This document shows positions 45,880 to 57,998 of a stretch of DNA of 64,000 bases, in pieces. Position numbers and translations under genes: made by a program. The notes below the pieces were generated by a model. The model did not search any database. It saw nothing but the letters and a program-made list of their open reading frames with translations, and was not told where the DNA came from. Origin of the DNA: Saccharum officinarum (Eukaryota > Streptophyta > Magnoliopsida > Poales > Poaceae); contig CM036199.1 of the NCBI GenBank assembly GCA_020631735.1, positions 15,158,834 to 15,222,833 of the forward strand. The letters run 5' to 3'. Position 1 is the first letter of the stretch, and the number at the start of each line of letters is the position of its first letter.

Positions 45880-47096
45880 CAGTACTGTTGCTACCTACAA
45901 TCTGCTTGTGCAACTCGTATACAACTAGAAAATGCTTGTATAGGAATCAAAAGGAAGATTGTTATCCATACGGCTGAGTCATCTGAGTTACAATGATGAT
46001 CTATGGCTGTTTGGTCCTGATTAAGTGATTAGAGTTTGATCAGATATATTGGATTCGGTTTCCCTTCTATTTTTTTGTTTTATTTTAGATATTTGGCTCG
46101 AACCTCGGTTTTGAAAAATGTGTGAGCTCGAACCCGTATGATTCTTAAAGTTTAGCCAATTGTGCAGGCAGCCCTTGATGTGGTTATGTTCTTTAGTATC
46201 AGGTTCTGATATTTTCTACTTGCTCTGTTCTGTTTCAAATTATAAGATGTTCTGTTTTTTTCCTAGATACGTATAGTACATGAATGAATGACATATATTC
46301 CACAGCAAACACGACGTCAACAGGGAGCACGGAGGCGGTCCAGCCAACAAAGTGCCTATGAGACGTCGGGGTAGGAGGACCTCACTCCACAGAGCAGACT
46401 TTAGGGTGGGAACATACCACATTCATCGTTTATTCAATGTTAGAATCAGAGGTACTAGGAATCATATTCATCATTCATTCAATGTTACAATCAGAGGTGT
46501 ACTAGGATTTGGAAGAAGGGAGAAAGGAAGGGCATAGCAAAAGGTGGGGGATAGTTTGAAGAACTAAGGAAGGATTGAAGCATCCAATGCCTTCTGTCTA
46601 AACTTGCCCTACTATTTAACAGCTACGACACCTCAATTACATGGGTCTTGCTCTGTCCATGCATGCAAGCACACTATTAAGCCACTGGGAACCCAAGACA
46701 TGATTGTTGGGCCTCCTCTTCATGAAACTAGTCCCGGCGCCGAACCATCCCGCATGCCTTGACTTGCCTGTTCATGCTCAAAACTGCTGACATTCCCCCG
46801 TTTCGAGACATCGCTTGACCCTAGGTGGGCACAAAAGAGAACTGTTGCTACACAGCCTCCAGATCTCCACCGGACCACTTGATCAACACTTAAACCGGAA
46901 ATAACCAATGATGTGCTAAACGTTTCTACAAGACACGTTTAGGAACGTGTAACTGTGTAAGGGCCGGCTTAATGTCATCAGGGATAGAACCAATCACACC
47001 TTGTTACTTGTTAGGACATCCAAGGCTTCAGATGAGATGCGGTGGAACACCGAGTGGATGGAAGATGAAGAAAAGGAAGCTCCAACTTATAATTGA
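45880..47096. other. no recognisable gene
   Basis: A short Stowaway/mariner-like fragment (TTTCAAATTATAAGATGTTCTG) lies at about 46232-46255. A partial tandem repeat around TTCAATGTTAGAATCAGAGG / TTCAATGTTACAATCAGAGG lies at 46430-46500. No gene is seen. Confidence 0.5.
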
Positions 47097-47389
47097 GGCC
47101 TCGTTCGGTTGTTTCACGTTAAAAACGGGTCTGTTTTTATTCCTGGGCCGGATCAAATGGTTCTGCAGGTTCACTCAAACCTGGCCCGTTTCTATTCTAG
47201 ACATACGATGGCCCGTTTCCATTCCGGCCATAGAAGAGAGAAAATAGGCCCAGATCGACCAGTTTTCATTCCGGGCTATATCTAACTGAACGGCCATTTC
47301 TAGTCTGACATGACTTCGAATCGAGCCAAATTGATCCGGCCGGAATAGGCCGCATTCCGGGCCGTTCCAGACCAAAACGAACGAGGCCT
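47097..47389. mobile_element. MITE with GGCCTCGTTCG termini, about 293 bp
   Basis: Left GGCCTCGTTCGGTTG and right AACGAACGAGGCCT are inverted. The interior is rich in CGGCCC / GGGCCG motifs. Superfamily not determined. Confidence 0.65.
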
Positions 47390-47589
47390 GACTTGTCCCA
47401 CTTTAGCTAGAATCTGGGACGGCCCAAAGTGTTTTGAAAAGCTTTTGACTTGCATGAGAAGCAAGCGAAGACTACACATATGGGTGGAGTTTATGCAAAA
47501 CCAGACTGTCAATCTGAAAGTGCCGTTCGCAATGATTCCTGTCAGCTTGTTTCTTCATCCGCAGCTTGGTACACTCAAAATGTTGCTTA

Positions 47590-48230
47590 ATGAGAGCAGG
47601 CATAATTTGACGGTCCTGATCCAAGCATAGAGTTCAGGTACAGAAACTGAGTTAGTTGCAGAAATTCCAAAATGTGGGGAGGGAAACTATATAATGCTCG
47701 AAAATGTGAGCAACCAATAGCTGAATAGTGGATAGAGTTGTACCAAAACTCATGTAACGACAACCGGTGAATCCCTTTGGAAGGGCAAGCATTAACAAAG
47801 TAAGACATGAACTTCTCCATATATTGGTTCACCTTCTTAGTCTGACCATCCAACTGAGGTTGATAAGCGGAACCCATCTTTAATGTACATCAGGCAATTT
47901 AAAGAGCTTTGTCCATAGGTAACTAGCGAAAATTGGGTCCCTGTCGTACACAATGGTTGAAGGGAGCCCGTGTAACTTAGGAACATTATAAGAATTGCTT
48001 TGGTCACACCAACACTAGTGTTCTTCCATGAAATGTAAAGAAATAAATTGCAAAGTAGACACGCCGATAAAGGCTGAAGAAGACTAGGCAATTTGGACTT
48101 ATCAAGTTTTGCTTGCTGACAAGTTTGACAAGCTTGGACAAAATGACGACAACATTTTCCATACCCTTTCGTGCAAACAACTGTTTAATCTCATGCAGGT
48201 TAAAGGCACCCAAGCATGACCTATCACTAT
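47590..48230 (-). pseudogene. Ty3/gypsy integrase relic
   Basis: On the minus strand: IKQLFARKGM (zinc-finger part) at about 48190, LPSLLQPLS-like near 48085, then SAYQPQLDGQTKKVNQYMEK from about 47875 and FWYNSIHYSAIGCSHF near 47740. These are standard Ty3 integrase segments, but the core is shortened and frames change. No LTRs are attached. It is interrupted or bordered by unrelated DNA on both sides. Confidence 0.75.
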
Positions 48231-48636
48231 GATGCCTAGCGAGTAATCAGTGCTATAATGTTGGATTGGCTCCAATCAGAGCCTGTGTGTTTGAACCTCC
48301 ATGGCTCTATGCATCTGTTAATATATACTACTCCTATGTGGTTGTCTGGGCTTCTGTGCTTCCCCGCTGCCACAGTCTCGGCCAGTCGAATTAGGTGTGA
48401 AAATAGTAAAAAAGGGTCAAAATAGCACTATAATATAGAAAACGTACGAGATTTTTTTTCTATATTTTAGTAATTAATGAGTACAAAAAATAGTTGTGAA
48501 ACTAACTGAAAATGATAACTTTTTTATTTTTAGTTAAATTTAGACAAACGAACACTGTATATAATATAGAAAACGAAAACGGCCGATACGACATTTGTTC
48601 CGTTGACTTTCAGGGGCACCTTGCACTACAGGAATG

Positions 48637-49180
48637 CCCCCCTTTGCCGACTGAAGGCACTAAAACAGGTGGCAAAGGCTTTGCCGACTGCATTACACGT
48701 GGCAGTCGGCAAAGAAGAGGTCGCAAAGAATTCATCGGCAAAGAAAACTTTGCCGCCTGCCACGTGGAATGCAGTCGGCAAAGGCTTTGCCACCTGTCAA
48801 CACGGCAGTGGGCAAAGGAGACGTACGCCGTCGTGAGATGACGATGCGCGTTTTGTTTGCTGACTGCCACGCGGCAGTAGGCAAAGGCTTTTTTTATTTT
48901 TTTAGAACAGAATTTCTTTGCCGACTGTCTTTATTGGCAGGTGGCAAAGGTTTTTTTTATTTTTTTTAGGACAGAAATTCTTTGCCGACTGTCTTGATTG
49001 GCAGGTGGCAAATGATTTTTTAATTTTTTTCAGAACAGAAATTCTTTGCCGACTGCCTTTATTGGCTGGTGGCAAATGATTCTTTGCCGACTGCCTTGAT
49101 TGGCAGGTGGTAAAGCTGCCATGGTTTCTGAGATTCCAGCTTTGCCACCTGCTTTCCACGTGGCAGGTGGCAAAGCTGAA
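48637..49180. repeat. left subterminal repeats of the CACTA element
   Basis: Many copies of TTTGCCGACTG or TTTGCCACCTG in both orientations. About 48888-49080 holds three tandem units of roughly 60 bases, each with a T-rich run, GAACAGAAATTC-like sequence and CTTTGCCGACTG. Such arrays bind the element's own proteins in En/Spm (known for the family). Confidence 0.85.
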
Positions 49181-50084
49181 TAAGTAAATTTTTGATCTGT
49201 TTTTTCTGTTTTGCATCACAACAACAAATTCAAATATATCACACAGATCCACATATATATCACACAAACCCACATATATAGCATATATAATTCATAACAA
49301 AGGGGTCCAACAAGTCCATAATCCAACAAATCATACTAATCGAGCATCCAACATCAAACCTCCAACACGGTGTGCAAAACCAACATCAAACATCCTGCAA
49401 AGTAGAAGAACCACATAGGCAGTCACGCGTCCTGCGACCCGTCGCCACCATAGTGTGAAGAGCTCCCAGCTAGCCACGAAGGCCACGCGGACGGTCCAAC
49501 CTGCGGCGCGCTGTTGTACACCCACCCGAATCTGATCTGGTGGGCAGGCAGAGAGTCGCTAGCCCACCCGGAGCCCCCCTCCTGCGTAGGCCTAGGAGGA
49601 ACGCCACCTGGCCACGAGAGCTATGGCTGAGGGGCAACTGGCCCCACATGGCCTGGAGAAAGGCCATGTGGAGTCAGGTTCGAACCCGCCGACAGTGGCT
49701 GCACAGAGGAGAAGCGATCTCATTAGTACCTGTGGGATGGCCGCACAAGCGAAAAACAATACAAAGACTGCTAGAAACTCACTGGAGTCCCTAAAGGGCT
49801 AGGAACAGGGGGTGGACTGAGAACAGGTGGTGGAGCGAAGATCACAGAAGGAAACGGAGGACATCTGAAACCAGGGATCTCTAGGCCCTAAAAGAAGCTA
49901 GCAAACTCCTTCATCTGACGCGCCGAGTGCTCCTGGATAGCCTCCAACTACCGGCGATGGGCCTCCTGTTGGGCCGCCAGCTGCTGCCGATGGGCCTCCT
50001 CTTGGGCCGCCTGTTGGGCCCGCAACTCGGCCAGCTGGGACTGCAATATTACACCCGCGATGTTGAAACAATGCATAAGGAAAG
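49181..50084 (-). other. CACTA 3' region, possible C-terminal coding part
   Basis: On the minus strand 50040-49890 encodes a Gln/Ala-rich coil-like stretch (AAQEEAHRQQLAAQQEAHRR), usual at the C-terminus of grass CACTA transposase predictions, then Pro-rich sequence with stops. The rest has no recognisable domain. Confidence 0.4.
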
Positions 50085-53000
50085 CTACATATGTAAAACC
50101 AATGAACGACAAATAGTTACCTGAATCGCCGCCATCATCTGCGTAGAGCTTGGCCGCCGAGGTTGTATGGGGACATCCGAGGAGGTCGTGTTGTCCGATC
50201 GATGAACCTCACGAAGGGTGGGAACAGTGGTCGGGTCGAAGTTATAATCATCATCGTTTGGGACAGGCGCTTTACCACGCGGCGATACCAATTGCACAAG
50301 GTACCATCCCTTAAGCCTCTCGTCTTTTTGGCACGCCCATGGAAGATAATAAACTTGTGTGGCCTGTTGAGCCACAATATAGACATCATCTCCACTATAG
50401 ATAGAATCTTGTCGAATTTCGATTTGTCCAATGTCTTCCGCTCTTCTCGTGACATTAGGATCGAACCAATGACATTTGAAGACGACTGGTTTTAGAGCTT
50501 TAGGGCTCGGGAACTCGAGCTCGTATATTTCTTCCACTATGCCATAATAGCTGACACCATCGTTGCCCGGCGTATAAACTCCTGTGCACGTGGTCTTTCG
50601 ACCAGGCCGACTCTCCTCCTGGCTTCTCGTGCGAAAGCGATAGCCATTGACATCATAAACGGTGAATGCATTCACCCTACTACTGCAGCCGCATGCAACC
50701 TATTTCAATTCAGGACTCATTTCCCTATCTGTGCGTGCCTGCAAGGTGAGGCCAGGTAGAGCGTTACATTACTCGCTCCTAGGTGCAAATTGGAATCTCA
50801 AAGTTGGAACGAGGTAAGTTTGATGGTACCTTTGTACAGAACCATGAAATAAAATCGGGCCTGGCATTTTTGAGGAAATCATCTTCTTCTTGGACGGTAG
50901 GAGCCGTATTCCTTCGCTAGTATTCCTTAAAAAACTCTCTGAAAAACAAGAGATGAAGGGGGTCGGACCGATAGATGGAGGATATTGACTACGTATGTAA
51001 CAAGTCTAGAATTGAGAACTTACTTTTGATAAGGAACCACTTCTTCAAGGTTCAACAACACGTAGAGCATGATAGTGTGAAACTCATGTTGTTGCAATGT
51101 ATTGGGGGTACCTGCGCTTCCCCTTCCGAGTTGCCCCATGAAAAGGCTCAGGGTCGATAAATTCTCGTCCTCATTGTAACGAGGGAGTGGGTTCATGTTC
51201 GGAAGGTTGTCGGTATAGTACGCCTTTGTGAAGTTCGACACCTCCTCCACTCTTGCTGCCTCTGCCATGGAAGCCTTAATTTTGGCTTTATTTTTACACT
51301 TTTTTCAAAGAATCTTTTGACACCTCTCGATTAGATAGCACCAACGGGCCTACACAGGACCCCCCAGCCGTGCCTCACGCGGTAGGTGCAAGATCATATG
51401 CTGCATTGGCAGGAAGAAGCCGGGTGGAAAAATCATCTCCAACTTGCAAATCAGCAGTGGTGCAAGACGCTCTAGGTCACGAATCACTTCTCGAGATAAC
51501 TCCCTGGTACAAAGCTAACGGAAGAAATAGCTCAACTCTGCCAGAACGCGCCAAACTGGCTCGGGGAGGTATCCACGGGTCATCGCAGGAAGAAGTCGCT
51601 CAATCCATATGTGGAAGTCATGACTCTTTATCCCTAAGACTTTCATAGTCTTAAGGTTCACTCCCCTACTCAGATTCGCCGCATACCCATCAGGAAACAG
51701 TAAAGTCTTTATCCACTCTAGCACTTCCTTCCTATCGCTCCTTTTCAGGATGTAATCGGCTGGCCCTCTTCTCCAATTCTTGCCCGACGCAGGGGTCCTC
51801 ATCACTAGCTTTGGTCTATCGCAGATCACCTCCACGTCAAGTCTAGCCTTAACATTGTCCTTTGACTTCTGTTTTATGTCCATGAGGGTTCCCCAAAGTG
51901 CCTCGGTGATATTCTTTTCTGTGTGCGTCACATTGATGTTGTGTGGAAGCAGAAGGTCCTTAAAGTAGGGGAGCCTAGTCAAGCCTGATATATGGGTCCA
52001 CATTTGTTCCTGACCGTACCCAATAAAACCACCGGTGTCTTTATCGATTTTGAGAGCCTGTAACTCGACAAGGACCTGGGCACCGCTCTTAATCTCAGGA
52101 ATAGGGTCGGTGACTTCAACTCCTTTAGTGAAGTGTTGGGTGTCTCGTCTGAATTCATGGTTCACAGGCAAGAATTGACGACGTTTGTCAAACGAAGAGT
52201 ACTTGCCACCCTTCTTCAGCCAGGTGAAAATCATAGATTCCATACATACTGGGCAAGGGAACTTTCCATGAACACACCACCCACAAAATATGCCATACGC
52301 TAGGAAGTCATGCATTGAATACAGATACCACACATGCATTGTGAAGTTCTTCTTTGTAGCTCGGTCGTATGTCAGTACCCCCTTTTCCCAAGCATGTTCC
52401 AATTCATCCCACAGTGGCTGCATGAACACACCCATATTGTTGCCTGGGTGTCCAGGTATTATCAGTGACAATAACACGTTCTTCGGTTCAAACATGACGC
52501 CGGGGGGAAGATTGAGGGGGGATCACAAATACGGGCCAACAAGTGTACGGGGCTGCATGTGTTCCATACGGGTTGAACCCATCTGTTGCTATGGCTACAC
52601 GTACATTCTGAGCGTCCTTAGCTTTGTCAGGATACTACATATCGAAGTACTGCCATGCCTCAGCATCCGATGGGTGTACCATCTTGTCACTGTATCTTTT
52701 GCCATCCTTGTGCCATGTCATCTGCTTTGCGGACTCCTCTGTCATGAACATCCGTTGGAGCCTCGGGGTGAGTGGAAGGTACCGGACGATCATCTTGGGG
52801 ATCTTAGACTCCACCTTCTTGCCAGCACCACCATCTACCTCCACATACCTAGAGGTCTTGCACTTTGGACTGTGCGTTGCAGCCTTTAGATCTTCTCCCC
52901 TAAATAGGACGCACCCATTAGGACAACCATGGATCGATTCATATGACATCTTAAGTGCACGGAGGAGCTTCACTAACTCGTACGTGTTCTTCGGCAGCGT

Positions 53001-53561
53001 GTGATCCTTCGGAAGCATTGTGCCCAAAACTGTCAACATGAGATTGAAGTCGTCTCGACTCAGGCTCAACTATGACTTCAACCCTAGAAGGCGACCAACG
53101 ACATCTAGTTGCGACATTGTTGTCTTCTCGTGAAGGGGCTTCTGCGCCGAATACATCATTTCATAGAAAGCCTTTGCGGTTTACTCTGGATCCTCCTCCA
53201 TCAATCCTTCATTGCCATGTGCCTCGTTATAGTCTACCACCATGTCGGCCAACCCAGCATCTCCATCATACTCCTCGAGGCGTGCTCTTACCTCCTCCTC
53301 TCTAATACGCGCTTTTGCTTCACCATGGAAGATCCACCTCTTGTAGTTTTCCACAAATCCATACTTGAAAAGATCTTTGTAGACCTCCCTCTGTACTTTT
53401 CTTTTTTGGTTCTTACACTCTTTGAAGGGACACAACGTCCAATCTGACCCTTGAGCAGTCGGCCCAAATGCTTGCTCTAGGAAATTATTGGTCCTCCTAA
53501 CCCATTCATCGCTCTTCCTCTTAGTTGTCTAGCCAGTGTACATCCACTCATGGTCATCCAT
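50085..53561 (-). pseudogene. CACTA transposase (TNPD type), broken
   Basis: Starts MDDHEWMYTG at 53561 and hits a TAG at once (codon 11). Domains in order: transposase-associated zinc region (CPFKECKNQKRK ... YKRWIFHGE), an N-terminal portion (FRGEDLKAATHSPKCKTSRY, about 53069-52635), and the tnp2/Transposase_21 core (SLIIPGHPGNNMGVFMQPLW, GIFCGWCVHGKFPCPVC; 52495-51515). Next is a DUF4218-like segment (about 51500-51100) and a DUF4216-like segment (SYYGIVEEIYELEF, VFKCHWFDP; 50675-50300). In-frame stops lie near 53530, 53178 and 53072 and a frameshift near 52510. It would cut CACTA termini if intact; this copy cannot encode it. Confidence 0.9.
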
Positions 53562-54212
53562 CCTCTGTTATGCGCCAATGTAAGCGAGTAATAAAACCAT
53601 CATTTGCATCTATAAGGCGTTCCTACCATCTAATAGGTGAAGGATAGGTCCTAATCCCACCCAAAAATGCATATATAAGGTTAGCTTCCATGCTCCACTC
53701 TCGTCCGAGACAGAATTTCGGCAGCACCTCCCCGCTGTTCTCCCGATACACGTCCCGGCGGGGAGAGTGTGTATCCGGAGAACAACGGAAAGGTGTGGCC
53801 GAAACTCTGACTCGAATGGGAGCGGAACATGGAAGCTAACCCATCTACGCATCCGCGTGTTGTCCAAAAAACATGGACAATCCGAAAGAGATACTGTCGT
53901 AGATATGCACTGATCAGCATACTAACGAACGCGTATCCCTTTCGGACGGAAGACGCCTAACTTGGCTGCGCAATCTAAAACTACTATAAGGATGAGAGGT
54001 GAATTATACCTAGGGTAGCGGCACAAAGGCGAGTAGCAGGGCGGTGGAGAGTCGACGCGGTGTAGGAAGACCTGCAGCGCCCACAAAGACGATCGGAGTC
54101 ACCGAGTACCTCCCACAGGTGATCCTACAAAAAGGACAAAAAAGGTTAGTATCCACTCAAAATTCCGGCAGCACCTCCCCTACACGGGGAGGTTCCGAAA
54201 CCTGCAAAAAAC

Positions 54213-54420
54213 AACGGCGTGAATGCCGATAACCACCGCGGCACGAAGGCCGATAACCACAACGGCGTGAAGGCTAATAACCACCGCGGCACGAAGGCCG
54301 ATAACCACAGCGGCACGAAGGCCGACATCACAACGGCGTGAAGGCCGATAACCACCGCGGCACGAAGGCCGATTACCACAACGGCACGAAGGTCGACATC
54401 ACAACGGCACGAAGGTTGAC
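54213..54420. repeat. 24-base minisatellite, nine units
   Basis: Unit type CGCGGCACGAAGGCCGATAA followed by CCAC. Six units are 24 bases, two are 23 and the last is partial. AACGGCGTGA and CGCGGCACGA starts alternate in part, giving a 48-base higher-order period. Confidence 0.88.
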
Positions 54421-54429
54421 AAGTAGTGA

Positions 54430-55290
54430 AGGGGTTAATATACCTTGCTCTTGTAGCCGGTTCGACGATGGTGGAGGTGTCGACGAAACATAGACGCCAA
54501 GAAGATGGTCGAGGCACCTCCTCACCTTCTCTCCTTCTCTCTTCCTCCTTACTCTCCTTCTCCTTCTCCTTCTTCCTTCTCCTTCTTCTTCTTCCTTCTC
54601 TCCTCTCCCTTCTTCTTCATTCTCCCTCCTTCTCCCTTCTCCTCCTTTCCTTGTCCTGCTCCCACGCCTCTCTGCCTTGGGGCTGCTGGGGCCAGGGCGC
54701 AGGGGCTGCCGAGGAGCCGGGGTGGCCGCGAGGCTGCGAGGCGCGGGGAGCCGGGCTTGCTGGGCACCGGCGCTGCGGGGCGCCGAGGCGTGGTGCGGCT
54801 GGGCTGGTGCGCCGGGGCGGGCGGGCCGGGGCGCGGTGGGGGCGCCGGGATGGGCGGGCGGGCCGCGGCGTGGTCGGGGCGCGGCGCGGCCGGGCGCACG
54901 GGCCGCGGCGCAGTCGGGGCGCCGGGGCAGGCAGGCCGGGGTGTCGGGGCGCGGCGCGGCCGGGCGCCGGGGCGGGGCGTGGCCGGGCGCACGGGGGCGC
55001 AGCGTGGTTGGCGTGCGGGGCGCGGCGTGGCTGGCGTGCGGGGCGCAGCAGTGCGCGGCGCAGGGGAGAGGGCGGCGGCGCTACCGGGCGCGCGGGGCGC
55101 GGCGTGGCTGGCGTGCGGGGCGCAGCGGTGCGCGGCGCAGGGGAGAGGGGCGGCGGCGCTGCGGGCAGGGGAGGGGGCCGGCGGCGGCGCTGCGGGAAGG
55201 GGAGGGGCGCGGCGGCGGCGCTGCGGGTAGGGGAGGTGGGCGATTGGAGTGGAGAGAGAGAGGTAGAAATGGGCCGGCCCAATCTTTTTA
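54430..55290 (-). other. GC-rich 5' region of the CACTA transposase gene
   Basis: A C/T-rich tract (54536-54655), then very GC-rich DNA with a duplicated block of about 80 bases (about 55015-55090 and 55096-55165, GCGGGGCGCGGCGTGGCTGG). Long ORFs in several frames here are Arg/Gly/Ala low-complexity and are not taken as genes. Confidence 0.6.
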
Positions 55291-55294
55291 GGTT

Positions 55295-56045
55295 AAAGTC
55301 CTTTGCCGACTGCTCCCCAGTATAGGCAGTCGGCAAAGGCACTGAACAATATTTTAATATAATCTCTTTGCCGACTGCCCTAGATCAAGGCAGTCAGCAA
55401 AGAATTTTTGTGTTTTCCCCTTTTTTTGCAGCCGCAACTTGCTCTTAATTTTTTGAAATTTTTAACATAGGTTCCACATGTGATAACATTAAACCTCAAA
55501 AAGGTTTGTGATTTTTTGACTTTTTTTGCTATATTTCGTTAATTAATTTCTTTAAATTGAATTTTCCGCTGCATAATCCAACTTTGAACTGTAGGTGCAT
55601 GAAATAGTGAAACTTAGCCATTCGAAAAATGATATTCATGTTGAAGAATGTATTTTGAGGCCATATCCAAAAACTCACCCAAAATTTTGAAGTCCTTGTC
55701 CACGGAACAAGACCATCCAAGTGTGGTAGAAGTGATTTTTAATTATATAAAATTCAAACGAAATCAGAAAATTACGAAACTTGTTGAGGTGTCATGTTAT
55801 CACATGAGGAGCCTATGATAAAACTTTGAAAATTTTTTGAGGAAGTTGTGACGTCAGATGTACAAAACCCACACATTGGATGTCTTTGCCGACTGCTGGG
55901 GATGGCCGACAGCTGAGAAAATAATGGCAGTCGGCAAAGACTCTTTTGCCGACCACTCATTGGGCGGTCGGCAAAGAGCATGTTTGCCGACTGCCTTGTA
56001 TTTGGCAGGTGGTAAAGGGTACTAGCAGTCGACAAAGCCGAGTTT
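55295..56045. repeat. right subterminal repeats of the CACTA element
   Basis: CTTTGCCGACTGC and GCAGTCGGCAAAG pairs at about 55300-55400 and again at 55880-56035, separated by AT-rich sequence without genes. Confidence 0.85.
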
Positions 56046-56058
56046 TCCTGTAGTGTTG

Positions 56059-56760
56059 GTTTGTGTGACGAAACTACGGGGGATGCCGTGTGATTCGGGG
56101 GTGGATTATATTGATTGCTTAATCTCTCTCAACTGCCGACACGGAAAGCAAATAGATTATACTATATATATATATATATATCCACAGCCAAGAAGAGGCA
56201 AATACCACGCAGCTTCCGCTTCGTCGGCTCGTCGCCGCCGCGCATACGCGTACTCGTCCGCGGCACCGCAGCCGCGCTTTGCCGAGACGAGGAAGGGGCA
56301 ATCGCCGTGCTCAGAAAGTGTCACGGCGGCCATTGTTAACTTGCCCCCCATGAAATGACCAACACATCTCTACGGGTTGTTCGGCTGATAGTTTCTATAT
56401 CTGATAAGATGACTGAAGCTGATTTGTTGTGAGAGAAAAACAATGTTTCATAGCTGATAAGTTCAGTTGCTCCTTTGCCGGGTCCATAGACTTTTGGACG
56501 GAGTCTTGAGACACCGTACCATGACATCATGCGTTGCACGGTCTAGCGCTAGCAGCCTAGCACTGGTGGACAATGAAGGTAAGCTATTCATGCCCGGCCC
56601 CCGACAGGATCGATTTAAGCAAGTAAGCAACCCAACCGTTCCTCCAGTTCACACGGCTTCACACCGTTTAAAGTTTAAAAACCAGATAGATGGCGTCAAA
56701 CAGGACGCTGATAGCCTACGAAAGTAGGGAGCAGTGCCAATCGCAAGTCATCGCTCCTTA
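56059..56760. other. no recognisable gene; TA microsatellite and a family B MITE remnant
   Basis: A TA dinucleotide run at about 56161-56181. A family B MITE remnant at about 56376-56466 (GTTCGGCTGATAG, GATTTGTTGTGAGAG). No gene is seen. Confidence 0.5.
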
Positions 56761-56982
56761 GGGCCTGTTTAGTTCCCGAAATTTTTTTGGAAACGTTACT
56801 GTAGCAATTTCGTTATTATTTGATAAATATTATCTAATCATGGACTAATTAGGCTTAAAAGATTCATCTCGTGAATTTCGTCTAAATTATGTAATTAGTT
56901 TTATTTTTTTATATATATTTAATCCTTCATACATGTGTTTAAAAATTCGATGCGACGGAATTTTTTTTGAACCAAACAAGGC
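56761..56982. mobile_element. MITE, family A (reverse orientation)
   Basis: Starts GGGCCTGTTTAGTTCCC and ends GAACCAAACAAGGC. The interior has ATCATGGACTAATTAGGC and AAAAGATTCATCTCG. Confidence 0.8.
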
Positions 56983-57813
56983 GTTAGTGCGCAAGGAAGC
57001 CCTCAAGACGGCGCGCAAAAAAGTCGAGGTCGTGCGTCCAAGTCGTGCCGTGTGCCTCTCGGCAATGCCTTGTACGGCACATCCATCGTCATCGTCACGC
57101 CGCACGCGCTTGCACTTGCCGGCCGGGGTTGCTGCGTGGTGCGTGCGTGTACGGTGTACCTCTAGGTTGCCAATCTTCAGCCCGAAAAAAAGGCAGGAGG
57201 CCTGTCGATCGATCTGCAACAACAGTTACTTTGCGTGACTCACTGTGTTTGCGCACACTCTCCCACACTCGCGCCAAAAGACAAACGGTTCTCATCAATC
57301 GGCCGGGTGCCTGAAAAGATTTTGTCCGGCGAGGAAACATTCTGCGCCGTTGATCGCCGGCCTGCCTCCTGCCTGCCGCCACTTCGACGGCGACGCACGG
57401 TTCATGCATGCTCGTCCGTGGGTGTTACGTATAAATATAACCTAAATTAAATAAAACAGACTGAAAAACAGTCTCATATGATGGAAATAATGTGGCACTA
57501 ATGATCGTCGTTACTTTGGCATCAGTGAGGGATGGAGGGGCCGAATCGTGTCGTGTCGACGTCCACGTCGAAAACCGGGGCCGGCCGTGCTGGACGGACC
57601 AAACGTACCGTCTGGATCGCACGGCGCCACGGCGGAGTCAGGACAAGCGTGCCGAGACCGATGCCTAGGGAGGTGATACGATGCGTATGGGTGGGTCCCT
57701 GGCTGCTGATGCTACAACAAAGAATGATGGTCTCTCTGACTCCCCCGTCCCCGTCCACGACAACCATGTTCACATCACATACAAAACTCCGTCCCTCTCT
57801 CTCTCTCGGCTGC
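56983..57813. other. upstream region of the PHD-type gene
   Basis: Overlapping ORFs on both strands without known domains. A GC-rich stretch is followed by a CT-rich run (57790-57808) just before the TATA box. Confidence 0.4.
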
Positions 57814-57821
57814 ATAAATAG
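57814..57821 (+). promoter_or_regulatory. TATA box of the PHD-type gene
   Basis: CATAAATA after a CTCTCT tract, about 180 bases before the start codon. Confidence 0.5.
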
Positions 57822-57998
57822 ACCACCGTCTCTTCTCCTTCTCCTTCCCCCCCGTGCCTCACGGTCGACAGCTACCGGACCGATCGAGCCACCATCAAAG
57901 CGCCAATATGCCTTGCTAGCTCAGCCCGCTTTCTCCCTCGTCACAGCCACCACTGCCAGCCGGTGAGCCATCCAACAACCTCTCGATCTCTGCGCGCC

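Larger units (their letters stand above)
48624..56055 (-). mobile_element. CACTA (En/Spm) DNA transposon, full length 7.4 kb
   Basis: Termini are CACTACAGGAAT at 48624 and TTCCTGTAGTG at 56055, inverted. The target duplication TTG is perfect (48621-48623, 56056-56058). Both ends carry many CTTTGCCGACTGC / GCAGTCGGCAAAG subterminal repeats typical of grass CACTA elements. The transposase reads on the minus strand, with its GC-rich 5' region and a minisatellite near the right end. Confidence 0.95.

Noticed and set aside
54213..54420. CRISPR-like array
   Set aside because: Units are contiguous 23-24-base tandem repeats without unique spacers, in a plant CACTA element.
54426..55342. Long ORFs of 200-300 codons in the CACTA 5' region
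   Set aside because: Low-complexity Gly/Arg/Ala or Pro/Arg products in several overlapping frames over a GC-rich duplicated block; no domain.
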